From contig PXEP01000024.1 in the NCBI GenBank assembly GCA_003566155.1, positions 1 to 59,317 on the forward strand: DNA of 59,317 nucleotides, read 5' to 3'. Below the pieces are notes generated by a model. It did not search any database. It was not told the origin of the DNA and saw only the letters and a program-made list of their open reading frames with translations. The position numbers were made by a program, and so were the translations under genes. Of this stretch, positions 40,856 through 48,115 are shown piece by piece. The stretch comes from Candidatus Acetothermia bacterium. Its GTDB lineage: Bacteria > Bipolaricaulota > Bipolaricaulia > Bipolaricaulales > Bipolaricaulaceae. Position 1 is the first letter of the stretch. Every line of letters starts with the position of its first letter.

Positions 40856-41730
40856 CGGATCGCCAGGATGCGTGCCCTCCCCCCAATATCGTTGTGCACC
40901 TTACTTTCTACCAGACCAGGCATACCGTTGGCAAGTGCGAGCGCCCCGCGGGCTTGCATATGGCCGATCTCCAGCAGCGCGTGGCCGCCGTGGACCAAGT
41001 GGAATGGCAGTCCTGCAAGTATTCTGCGGAACTCGGCCAATCCATCCTCCCCGGCGGCGAGCGCCGAACGAGGCTCGTATTGCCGAACCTCCGGCTCCAG
41101 CGTGGACAGCTCGTTGGTACTGATGTAAGGGGGGTTGGCTGTGATCAAGTTGAAGCGTCCGTCCACTTCCGAAAACCAATCCGACCGGCGTACCTCTATC
41201 TGCGCGCTTAACCCCAGCCGGCGCACGTTCGTACGGGCGCAGGCCAGCGCACGCGGTGCTGCGTCCACCGCCAGGACCCTGGCATCTCTTCTGGTATTGG
41301 CCACTGCGCACGCTATTGCCCCGCTTCCTGTGCCCAGGTCGAGGATGCGCGGGGTCTTGGGCAGGGTGCTCAAGAGCGTCAACGCCATCTCAGCCAGCTC
41401 CTCGGTCTCCGGCCGCGGCACAAAAACGCCCGGCCTTACTGCAAGCTCCAGATCCATGAAGCCCACCCGCCGGGTCAGATATGCCAGGGGGACACGCCGG
41501 CATCGTGCGTCTACTAATCGGCGGAAGCGAATGGTGATGTGCGTAGGGGGCACTCCGCGACGGTCCATGCGCCAGGCCGGCCCGCCGCCTGCCGCTTCCC
41601 AGAGCCAACATGCCTCACTCCAGGAAGACTCGATCCCGCTTCGGTACAGGTGGGCCGATCCCCACCGTAGCAGCTGTTGGATCTGGAGGCACCTGGCACC
41701 TGCCGCGAGGGTGCGCGTACAATGGACCAT
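40846..41730 (-). CDS. prmC: Release-factor glutamine methyltransferase (HemK)
   Basis: SAM-dependent methylation of the GGQ glutamine in RF1/RF2. The 294-residue protein has an N-terminal helical domain (residues 1-90), PLAYLTRRVGFMDLELAV with VRPGVFVPRPETEELAE, the SAM loop LDLGTGSGAIACAVA, and the catalytic NPPYIS. ATG 41730 was chosen over the long upstream extension because it sits exactly seven bases downstream of a TATCAT hexamer and has the right N-terminal length. prfA is not adjacent in the window. Confidence 0.92.
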   Translation of the reverse strand: MVHCTRTLAAGARCLQIQQLLRWGSAHLYRSGIESSWSEACWLWEAAGGGPAWRMDRRGVPPTHITIRFRRLVDARCRRVPLAYLTRRVGFMDLELAVRPGVFVPRPETEELAEMALTLLSTLPKTPRILDLGTGSGAIACAVANTRRDARVLAVDAAPRALACARTNVRRLGLSAQIEVRRSDWFSEVDGRFNLITANPPYISTNELSTLEPEVRQYEPRSALAAGEDGLAEFRRILAGLPFHLVHGGHALLEIGHMQARGALALANGMPGLVESKVHNDIGGRARILAIRWM

Positions 41731-41736
41731 GCACCG

Positions 41737-41742
41737 ATGATA
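41737..41742 (-). promoter_or_regulatory. -10-like hexamer for a leaderless prmC mRNA
   Basis: TATCAT on the minus strand (41742 to 41737), followed by six bases and then the prmC ATG at 41730. No Shine-Dalgarno sequence and no clear -35 hexamer are present. Confidence 0.4.
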
Positions 41743-41759
41743 ACCGTAAAGGAGGATGT

Positions 41760-42260
41760 GTGGTGCGCGCAGGGTTGAAGGCAGCAGCACTGTTGGCAAC
41801 AGTAGCCGTCGTGGGAGGCTGCGGATTTCTCCAACGACCGGGGATCGAGATGGACTTCTTCGAACCGGCGCTGTCTCCGGACGGACGGCAGCTGGTGTTT
41901 GTGGCAGAGCGGGAGGACACGTATGACTTGTTTCTCCTCGATCTCGAGGAAGGGCAGGAGCGCCTTCTGACAGAAACGGAGCGACAAGCGTTTTCACCGA
42001 GCTGGTCACCCGAAGGTGGACACGTAGCGTTCATGGCGATGGGGGATGAAGAGAGCTCTGACATCTTCACCGTGGATGTTGCCACTGGAGAGATGTTCAG
42101 GGTAACTTCTGAGCCGAGCTTGGATTTCTATCCTATGTGGTCCGGCAACGGGGAGATCGTGTTCATTTCCGACCGCGAGGGGCCGTGGACGGCGTTCTCC
42201 ATTCAGCCCGACGGGACCGGACTCCGCAGATTGGGTGTAATCCGTCCTCAGTCAGACTAG
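41760..42260 (+). CDS. Lipoprotein with a short TolB-like (PD40) repeat domain
   Basis: A 166-residue protein with a lipoprotein-type signal (VRAGLKAAALLATVAVVGGC, the Cys as lipid site) and about three PD40 repeats: ALSPDGRQLVFVAERE, SPSWSPEGGHVAFMAM and YPMWSGNGEIVFISDRE. Three blades cannot close a propeller, so it may oligomerise or be a remnant. GTG 41760 is five bases after AAGGAGG; GTG 41763 is equally usable. It is only 29 bases from the divergent prmC and is followed by ispD after three bases. Confidence 0.75.
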   Translation: MVRAGLKAAALLATVAVVGGCGFLQRPGIEMDFFEPALSPDGRQLVFVAEREDTYDLFLLDLEEGQERLLTETERQAFSPSWSPEGGHVAFMAMGDEESSDIFTVDVATGEMFRVTSEPSLDFYPMWSGNGEIVFISDREGPWTAFSIQPDGTGLRRLGVIRPQSD

Positions 42261-42263
42261 CGA

Positions 42264-42941
42264 ATGCGGATAAGCGGGGTAGTACTAGCCGCGGGTCGCG
42301 GAGAGAGGTTCGGTGGTTCGGAGAACAAGGTCTGGCAAGAGGTGGCCGGTCGCCCGCTTCTGTTCCACGCGCTGAGCAGCCTCTGGAAAAGCGACCTTCT
42401 GGATGAGCTCGTGGTTGTCGTGCGCCCCGGGGATGAGGGTCCTCTGGAGCAGTTGGCCGAGCATTGGGAAGTCCCGTTTACGGTTGCCGCGGGCGGACGG
42501 AGGCGGCAGGACTCGGCGCTAGCGGGCGTAAAGGCCGCGACAGGGGATTATGTGTTGGTGCACGATGGAGCGCGGCCGGTTGTAGGCAACCGCACCATCC
42601 GCAGAGTGCTGGAGGCCGCCCAGCTTCACGGCGCGGCCGTGCCGGTGGTTCCGGTGGTGGACACATTGCGCTATTGTGACCAGGAGGGGTACCTCAGGCC
42701 TGGGGGGCCGGACCGAGGCGGGCTGGTGCACATTCAGACGCCGCAGGCGTTCCGTCGAGCGCTTCTCCTGGAGGCGTATGCCGCGGCGGGGGATGAGCAG
42801 TTGACGGACGATGCCGCCGCGTTATTGACGCAGGGTCGTTCGGTGGTCGCTGTGCCCGGGGACGTCTCCAACGTCAAAGTCACCCGCCGCGCGGACTTGG
42901 AACTGGTGGGCAGGTTGCTTGATCCCATAGGACACCTATAG
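42264..42941 (+). CDS. ispD: 2-C-methyl-D-erythritol 4-phosphate cytidylyltransferase
   Basis: Third MEP-pathway enzyme, transfers CMP to MEP. The 225-residue protein has VVLAAGRGERFGG (nucleotide loop; the usual following PKQ is SENKVW here, with the Lys kept), VHDGARPVV, QTPQAFRR, TDDAA and NVKVTRRADLEL. It starts three bases after the lipoprotein gene without its own clear ribosome site, so coupling is likely. ispF is separate at 30617. Confidence 0.93.
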   Translation: MRISGVVLAAGRGERFGGSENKVWQEVAGRPLLFHALSSLWKSDLLDELVVVVRPGDEGPLEQLAEHWEVPFTVAAGGRRRQDSALAGVKAATGDYVLVHDGARPVVGNRTIRRVLEAAQLHGAAVPVVPVVDTLRYCDQEGYLRPGGPDRGGLVHIQTPQAFRRALLLEAYAAAGDEQLTDDAAALLTQGRSVVAVPGDVSNVKVTRRADLELVGRLLDPIGHL

Positions 42942-42970
42942 GCTCTGGCTAGGCTGCGACCGGAGCAGCA

Positions 42971-45451
42971 TTATTCCAGTTGATGCTTGAGTTCGGCGAT
43001 CAGTTTCAGAGCCTCCAGTGGGGTAAGCGAGTCGGCAGCGACCTCTCGCAATTGCCGTATAACTGGGTGCTCTTGGGGACCGAACAACGGTAGCTGGAAT
43101 CCGGACGGTGCGGAGGGGGCGCCTCCATGTTCGAGGCGGACCAGGAGCTGTTGGGCCTCACGCAGGATCTCCTCGGGCAACTGGGCCAGGCGTGCCACGT
43201 GCACACCGTAGCTGCGTTCGGCCACCCCCGGGAGGATTCGGTGCAGAAAGATCACCTGGCCCTCCCATTCGCGCACCGCTGCGTGGAGGTTGATTACCTC
43301 AGGCATTTCATCGGCGAGGGTGGCCAATTCTCGATAGTGTGTGGCAAACAAGGTGGTGCAGCCGACCCGGCGGGTAAGAAAGCGCGCTATGCTCCATGCC
43401 AAGCACATCCCGTCGTGTGTGCTGGTCCCCCGGCCCAGCTCATCCAGGATCACCAAGGAGCGCTCGGTAGCCCCCGAGAGTATGCATGCCGCTTCCTGCA
43501 TTTCGGCCATGAACGTGGATAGTCCGTCAGCCACCGCATCCGTTGCGCCGACCCTGGTGTACATGCGATCGAACACCGGAAGAACGGCCTCGTGGGCGGG
43601 GACGAACGAGCCCAGCTGAGCCAACAGGCTGATTAGCGCTGTTTGCCTCAGGAACACGGACTTGCCAGCCATGTTCGGCCCGGTTACCACTGCCAGCCGC
43701 TGTCCCGGTTCCATGACAAGATCGTTGGGCACAAACTCGGCTGAGAGTTCTACCGCGGGATGCCGCCCTTCGCTGATCCGAAGCGCTTGCCGTTCGGTGA
43801 AGGTTGGACGCCGGTAGTTGCGTTGCTCGGCCAAGACCGCCAGAGAATGAAGCACATCAAGCGTGGCCAGAGCGGTGCCCACCTGGGATAGGGTTTGGAG
43901 CTCCTCCTGAACGCGCTGGTAGAAGTGGTCCAGGATCTCCCGCTGCCTCTCTGCGGCCTCCGAATCCGCGCCCAGCAGGTCGTCGGCCAGAGCGTCCAAT
44001 TGAGAACTCGTGTACCGCTCCCCTGCGGATAGTGATTGGCGTCTGCGCCATTCATGTGGGACCTTGGGTAGCTGGCCTCGGCTGACCTCGAAGAAGTAGC
44101 CCAGCATCTTGTTGTGCCGTATGCGCAAGTTTCCGATCCCGGTGCGTTGGCTCTCTCGTTCCTCCAGCTGGGTGATCTGCCGCCGGAGACTCTCGGCGCG
44201 GGAGAATATGTTGTCCAGCCCTGCGTCGTAGCCAGGGCGGATCACCGGGCCGCTGTCCAGGTCCCGGGGGGGTTCGGCGGGCAGCGCCCGGTCGATAGCC
44301 GTGGCAAGTTCGCCGGGAGCGCGGTCAAGGTCCCGCACAAGCTCGGACAGCAGCGCCGGAAGTTCAGGAAGGGAGCGCAACGTTCCCTCCAGAGACTCGA
44401 CCGAGTCGATGGTTCGCTGCAAAGCCACAAGGTCAGGCGGCGAGAGTCTGCCCAAGCCCGCTCGACCAACAAGTCGGGGAAGATCACAGCAATGGTCCAG
44501 GCTTTCTTTCATCTTCCCCATGTCGGACGTTTCGGCAAGTGCTTGTACAGCATCCAGTCGCGCGTTTATGGTGTCTTTGTTGCGTAAGGGGGCTAAGATC
44601 CATCGTCGGAGCAGGCGTTTTCCCATGGCGGTGCGTGTGTGGTTCACCACCGAAAACAGCGTAGCCCCTCCCTCTTGACGTAGTGGCGAGGTGAGCTCAA
44701 GCGAACGCTGTGTGAACGCATCGAGAAGCATGTGGTCCTCAGCGTCGTGCAGTGCGGGCGGCCGCAGGTGCGGGAGCTCCCCAACGGTCTCCTCTAGGTA
44801 TGCCAAGAGCGCGCCCGCAGCTCTAGCGGCGAGAGGTGCCTTGGCAAGGGTGCCAGGGAAGCGCTCCTGTGTTCTATGCGTGTCGAACAAGCTCGCCGGC
44901 CGGCGGGACAGCGTCCCTAAGAGGGTGAACGGAACGTGGAGCTCCTCGGGAACCAACCATTCCTGAGCGTCCAGCCGGGCTGCGACATCGGGAAGCTGGG
45001 CGGCGGGCAACTCTTGGGCCCCGAATTGCCCCGAGGCTGCCTCCACCCAGGCAACGCCCGCCCCGTCTGCCTCCATAAACAGCGCTGCCAGGAGCGTGTC
45101 CTGTTCCGGGTGTAGCCCTTCTTCTTCCAGCACTGTGCCCGGAGTGAGCACGCGGACCACCCGGCGCCGGAGGAGCGCCTTGCCGTCCCCGGAGCGCTCC
45201 ACCTGGGGGCACAGGGCAACCTTGTAACCCCGCCTCAGCAGGCGTTGAATGTACAGCTCGACCTTCCGCACCGGAATGCCAGCCATGGGGATTCCGTCGC
45301 GTGCGGTTAGGGTAATATCGAGTTCGCGTGCGGCCAGGGCAGCGTCGTCATAGAAGGTCTCGTAGAAGTCCCCCAGCTGGAATAGCAGCACTGCGTCCGG
45401 ATGCTGCTCCTTCATCTTGCTGTACTGCTGCATCATCGGCGTGGACCCCAT
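42971..45451 (-). CDS. mutS: DNA mismatch repair protein MutS
   Basis: Recognises mismatches and small loops. The 826-residue protein begins MGSTPMMQQYSKMKEQHPD with the mismatch-reading Phe-x-Glu in LGDFYETFYDD. The connector, lever and clamp domains follow, then the ATPase with Walker A GPNMAGKSVFLRQ, the DELGRGTSTHDG Walker B/signature and FATHYREL. This is a MutS1 type, not MutS2 (no Smr domain). ATG 45451 is chosen over the longer frame because it matches the family start; seven bases before it is TACTAT and there is no Shine-Dalgarno sequence. mutL is not in the window. Confidence 0.96.
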   Translation of the reverse strand: MGSTPMMQQYSKMKEQHPDAVLLFQLGDFYETFYDDAALAARELDITLTARDGIPMAGIPVRKVELYIQRLLRRGYKVALCPQVERSGDGKALLRRRVVRVLTPGTVLEEEGLHPEQDTLLAALFMEADGAGVAWVEAASGQFGAQELPAAQLPDVAARLDAQEWLVPEELHVPFTLLGTLSRRPASLFDTHRTQERFPGTLAKAPLAARAAGALLAYLEETVGELPHLRPPALHDAEDHMLLDAFTQRSLELTSPLRQEGGATLFSVVNHTRTAMGKRLLRRWILAPLRNKDTINARLDAVQALAETSDMGKMKESLDHCCDLPRLVGRAGLGRLSPPDLVALQRTIDSVESLEGTLRSLPELPALLSELVRDLDRAPGELATAIDRALPAEPPRDLDSGPVIRPGYDAGLDNIFSRAESLRRQITQLEERESQRTGIGNLRIRHNKMLGYFFEVSRGQLPKVPHEWRRRQSLSAGERYTSSQLDALADDLLGADSEAAERQREILDHFYQRVQEELQTLSQVGTALATLDVLHSLAVLAEQRNYRRPTFTERQALRISEGRHPAVELSAEFVPNDLVMEPGQRLAVVTGPNMAGKSVFLRQTALISLLAQLGSFVPAHEAVLPVFDRMYTRVGATDAVADGLSTFMAEMQEAACILSGATERSLVILDELGRGTSTHDGMCLAWSIARFLTRRVGCTTLFATHYRELATLADEMPEVINLHAAVREWEGQVIFLHRILPGVAERSYGVHVARLAQLPEEILREAQQLLVRLEHGGAPSAPSGFQLPLFGPQEHPVIRQLREVAADSLTPLEALKLIAELKHQLE

Positions 45452-45458
45452 CGCAGGG

Positions 45459-45464
45459 ATAGTA
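45459..45464 (-). promoter_or_regulatory. -10-like hexamer before mutS
   Basis: TACTAT on the minus strand (45464 to 45459), seven bases before the mutS ATG. An overlapping TATACT two bases upstream is an alternative. No ribosome site lies between, so a leaderless or near-leaderless mRNA is predicted. No good -35 hexamer is seen. Confidence 0.4.
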
Positions 45465-45467
45465 TAA

Positions 45468-45495
45468 TGGACACCACTGGGCTTCTGTGTATCAT
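45468..45495 (+). promoter_or_regulatory. Predicted promoter of the HPP gene
   Basis: TGGACA (45468-45473), 16 bases, TATCAT (45490-45495), then eight bases to ATG 45504; no Shine-Dalgarno sequence. A perfect TATAAT at 45463-45468 on the same strand is an alternative -10 but lacks a -35 partner. Confidence 0.45.
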
Positions 45496-45503
45496 CAACG
45501 CCA

Positions 45504-45995
45504 ATGCCGGTTATCGATCCGAAATTCCGTCGCAAACTAGGCCAGTACATCGTTCAGTGTGCCTTGGCGTTTGTGTTCATCGCTGGGCTGGTGGCTTTCT
45601 TCAGTGCTGTGGCCGAGGCGGTCATCGTTGCTGCGCTGGGGTCCAGCGCGTTCATCGTGTTTGCCATGCCGCACAGAGTGACAGCGCTCCCCCGGCGCCT
45701 AGTAGGTGGTCACCTCCTGTGCCTGGGCATTGGGCTTGCCTGCTCCGTCCCGTTGCGTTGGGGATGGTTGGCAGGGGATGGGCTGGGGTTCTGTGTGGTG
45801 GCGGGGGCTTCTGTCAGCCTGGCCATCTTGGGAATGGTGATCACCAACACCGAGCATCCTCCCGCTGCGGGAAATGCATTGGCGTTTGCCGTATTGGAGG
45901 TAGGAACACTACACGTGGTGGTAACCGTTGGCGCGGTCATGTTGATGGCGTTGGTTCGGCGGCTCCTTCGCGGATGGCTGCAGGATCTGGTGTGA
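45504..45995 (+). CDS. HPP-family integral membrane protein
   Basis: A 163-residue protein with four hydrophobic segments and the NTEHPPAAGNALAF block that defines the HPP family (His-Pro-Pro). Plant and cyanobacterial members have been linked to nitrite transport into plastids; the bacterial role is unclear. This one has only the membrane domain, no CBS domains. It diverges from mutS with a 52-base gap and faces the DMT transporter gene. Confidence 0.82.
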   Translation: MPVIDPKFRRKLGQYIVQCALAFVFIAGLVAFFSAVAEAVIVAALGSSAFIVFAMPHRVTALPRRLVGGHLLCLGIGLACSVPLRWGWLAGDGLGFCVVAGASVSLAILGMVITNTEHPPAAGNALAFAVLEVGTLHVVVTVGAVMLMALVRRLLRGWLQDLV

Positions 45996-46033
45996 AGACT
46001 ACAGAGAGCGTACCGTCCTGTCGGGACCGTGGG

Positions 46034-46972
46034 CTAGCCCCGTTGAGGCGGGGGTGCACCGGTTGCTCCGCGGCGGCTGCGGATGACCAACACACCTGAC
46101 AACACAAGGGCTGTCCCAGCTGCTTGGAGCGGGGTTATCCGCTCCCCCAGTGCGATCCAGGCCAGCAATGATGCCAGCACGGGCTCGAGGGAGGCTGCTA
46201 TCGCTGCCCTTCCCGCCGGGAGGCGCTTCAACGCTCGTAGGTAGAGGGCATAGGCTATGATGGAGGGCACGAGGGCCAGGCCGAACACCAGAAGCCAACC
46301 TTCCATGGGCAGTGGGGTTGCCGGTGCGCCTGTTGCGGCCCAAATGGCGGCGAGCACCGCGCCTCCGAAAAACAGGCCGTAGAGGAGTACTGTCCAGCTA
46401 TCCGTCCCTCGAACCAAGCGCTTACCCAGCACGTTGAACGAGGCGATCCCCAATGCGTTTCCCAAGGCGAACCCAACTCCGGTGAAGTTCAACCTCAAGG
46501 CCGCTGGGTCGTAGCCTTCGGCAACCAAAAACACGCCAGCCGAGGTGAGCACAAGGGCGGTTAGGAGATAACGGTTCAACGGCTCGGCGAACACGAGCCG
46601 GGCCAGGAGAACGACCATCGCCGGATGTGCATAGGCAATGACAACAGCCGTAGTGACAGTGGTGTGTTGCAGTGCATACAGAAAGCATGCCATGTTGGCC
46701 GCCACGCCGAACAGACCATACACAAATAGGCCCCCGAGCCGGTCGCGGGGTACCCGTAGACTGCGAGGTCTCCACAGGGCCAAAGCCGCAGTCAGCAGCC
46801 CCGCGGCCAGCGCGACCCGCAGTAGCACAACCCATAACGGATCCGCACCCAGGGCGTACAGCATGTTCACCATTACCCCGAGGCCGGACCAGCACACTAC
46901 CGCACCCAGAACCAGCAGCAAAGTGGCCTGAGCATAGCCCAGAGGCTGAGTTTGTAACAGGGCTGGCAGCAT
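46034..46972 (-). CDS. EamA-family drug/metabolite transporter
   Basis: A 312-residue, ten-helix transporter with two EamA domains: first NMLYALGADPLWVVLLRVALAAG and FLYALQHTTVTTAVVIAYAHP, second NVLGKRLVRGTDSWTVLLYGL and ALKRLPAGRAAIAASLEPV with the LLAWIALGERITPLQAAGTAL end. The substrate is unknown. ATG 46972 is chosen because it begins just before the first helix; no ribosome site is clear and the frame extends into the tetR gene. It diverges from tetR, so the operator there could control it too. Confidence 0.82.
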   Translation of the reverse strand: MLPALLQTQPLGYAQATLLLVLGAVVCWSGLGVMVNMLYALGADPLWVVLLRVALAAGLLTAALALWRPRSLRVPRDRLGGLFVYGLFGVAANMACFLYALQHTTVTTAVVIAYAHPAMVVLLARLVFAEPLNRYLLTALVLTSAGVFLVAEGYDPAALRLNFTGVGFALGNALGIASFNVLGKRLVRGTDSWTVLLYGLFFGGAVLAAIWAATGAPATPLPMEGWLLVFGLALVPSIIAYALYLRALKRLPAGRAAIAASLEPVLASLLAWIALGERITPLQAAGTALVLSGVLVIRSRRGATGAPPPQRG

Positions 46973-47016
46973 GAGATCGGGCGGCACCCAGGGTAGCGAA
47001 CCACCACCAGCAGCGG

Positions 47017-47045
47017 TTGAACCACTGGCACGCCCGTAGTACACT
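47017..47045 (+). promoter_or_regulatory. Predicted promoter of the tetR-MMPL operon
   Basis: TTGAAC (47017-47022), 17 bases, TACACT (47040-47045); predicted start near 47052, inside the palindrome at 47048-47071. Confidence 0.55.
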
Positions 47046-47047
47046 CC

Positions 47048-47071
47048 TACCGAGCGAACGTTCGTTCGGTA
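47048..47071. promoter_or_regulatory. 24-bp palindromic operator, probably for the TetR regulator
   Basis: The half-sites ACCGAGCGAAC and GTTCGTTCGGT (with T/A flanks) are inverted copies with one mismatched pair out of twelve. The element covers the predicted transcription start and lies 13 bases before the tetR ATG, the usual place for an autoregulatory TetR site. Confidence 0.75.
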
Positions 47072-47084
47072 AAGGGAGAAGAGT

Positions 47085-47675
47085 ATGCAATCGTTATCGG
47101 AGCGCATTGTGGAGGCGGCGGTGAAGCTGTTTGCCGGGCGGGGCTTCCACGGCACCAGCATGCGGGCTATAGCGGGAGCCGCTGGTGTGTCCATCGGAGC
47201 CATATATCATCACTTCCCGTCCAAGGATGCGGTGTTCCTGGCCATATTGCGGGAGGAATACGAGCGGCGGCGGGAGGCCATCGAGGAGCTCAAAAGCTTC
47301 GGTCTCCCCCCGCAGGAGATGGTCCGGCGTATCGCCCAGCTTCACTTCGAGCTCCTGGAACGTCGCCGCGACTCAGTGCGGCTCCTTTCGCAGATGCTTC
47401 CTAGGGAACATCCTCGGCTTAGGCGGGAATTGGAGGATCTGGAGGAGGAGTTTGCCGGTCACGTCGCCCATCTGCTGGAAGAGGGGATGGAGGAGGGAGA
47501 GGTGCGACAGTGCCATAGCTGGATTGCGGCCTACGCCCTGCTGGGTATGGCCAAGGCGGTTACGGCACGGGCGCTCGCCGGTGATGAAAGGGCACAAGAG
47601 CTTCATCGCTACGGACCTGGAGAACTGGCCGAGTTGGCTTGGCGTGCACTGCGCCCGGAAGGAGTCATACAATGA
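47085..47675 (+). CDS. TetR/AcrR-family repressor
   Basis: A 196-residue regulator. The DNA-binding domain (residues 1-47) shows IVEAAVKLFAGRGFHGTSMRAIAGAAGVSIGAIYHHFPSKDAV, the helix-turn-helix pattern, read in parts; the rest is an acidic, helical ligand-binding domain. GGGAG precedes ATG 47085. It overlaps the next gene by ATGA and begins an operon with an MMPL transporter, so it probably senses a hydrophobic compound or lipid and represses its own operon through the palindrome upstream. Confidence 0.92.
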   Translation: MQSLSERIVEAAVKLFAGRGFHGTSMRAIAGAAGVSIGAIYHHFPSKDAVFLAILREEYERRREAIEELKSFGLPPQEMVRRIAQLHFELLERRRDSVRLLSQMLPREHPRLRRELEDLEEEFAGHVAHLLEEGMEEGEVRQCHSWIAAYALLGMAKAVTARALAGDERAQELHRYGPGELAELAWRALRPEGVIQ

Positions 47676-48115
47676 TCAGACGTGTGCTGGTGCTTGCGGT
47701 GCTCCTTGTCTGTGTGTCTGTGCTGGCGCTTTCCCAGGTGAGGCTGCTTATCATCGACCGTACTGAGACCATGGAGGAGTCGCTTCGGCTGGAAGCGCTT
47801 GCCCGGAGCCTGACCGCCACCAGACAGTTCGAGATCCGGGCAATGGCCACTTGGCCGCGTGAGCGGTGGGAGCAGGAACCGTTCCACCTAGTGCTATATC
47901 TCCCTCGAGAAGGAACTCGGGCGTGGCTTTGCGCGCCCGGCCCGAGCCGCTACTTGCCCCCCGGCTTGCAGGAGGCGCAAGTGGCTCTGGTATCCGCCGT
48001 GGAGGAGGCTTTCCAAGGCAAACGCTTGGTCACGGGAATGGAGCAGGATCTGTATCCGTGGCTGCTCGCTGTATATCTGTCACACCTTAAGTACTTGGTG
48101 GCGACGACCCCATGA
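47672..48115 (+). CDS. Membrane-anchored protein of unknown function
   Basis: A 147-residue protein with one N-terminal hydrophobic helix (VLVLAVLLVCVSVLALSQ, signal peptide or anchor) and a soluble domain I cannot assign. AAGGAG lies eight bases before ATG 47672. It overlaps tetR upstream and the MMPL gene downstream, each by ATGA, so it is very likely an accessory part of that transporter. Confidence 0.72.
   Translation: MIRRVLVLAVLLVCVSVLALSQVRLLIIDRTETMEESLRLEALARSLTATRQFEIRAMATWPRERWEQEPFHLVLYLPREGTRAWLCAPGPSRYLPPGLQEAQVALVSAVEEAFQGKRLVTGMEQDLYPWLLAVYLSHLKYLVATTP

Noticed and set aside
39927-41123. 398-codon plus-strand frame across ftsX, ftsE and prmC
   Set aside because: Antisense to three well-supported genes; Ser/Arg/Pro-rich low-quality protein.
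45463-45468. Perfect TATAAT as the HPP promoter
   Set aside because: No -35 partner at 16-18 bases; the TGGACA/TATCAT pair just downstream fits better. It remains possible.
46001-46030. Imperfect inverted repeat between the HPP and DMT genes as a bidirectional terminator
   Set aside because: Pairing is interrupted and short, with no T tract.
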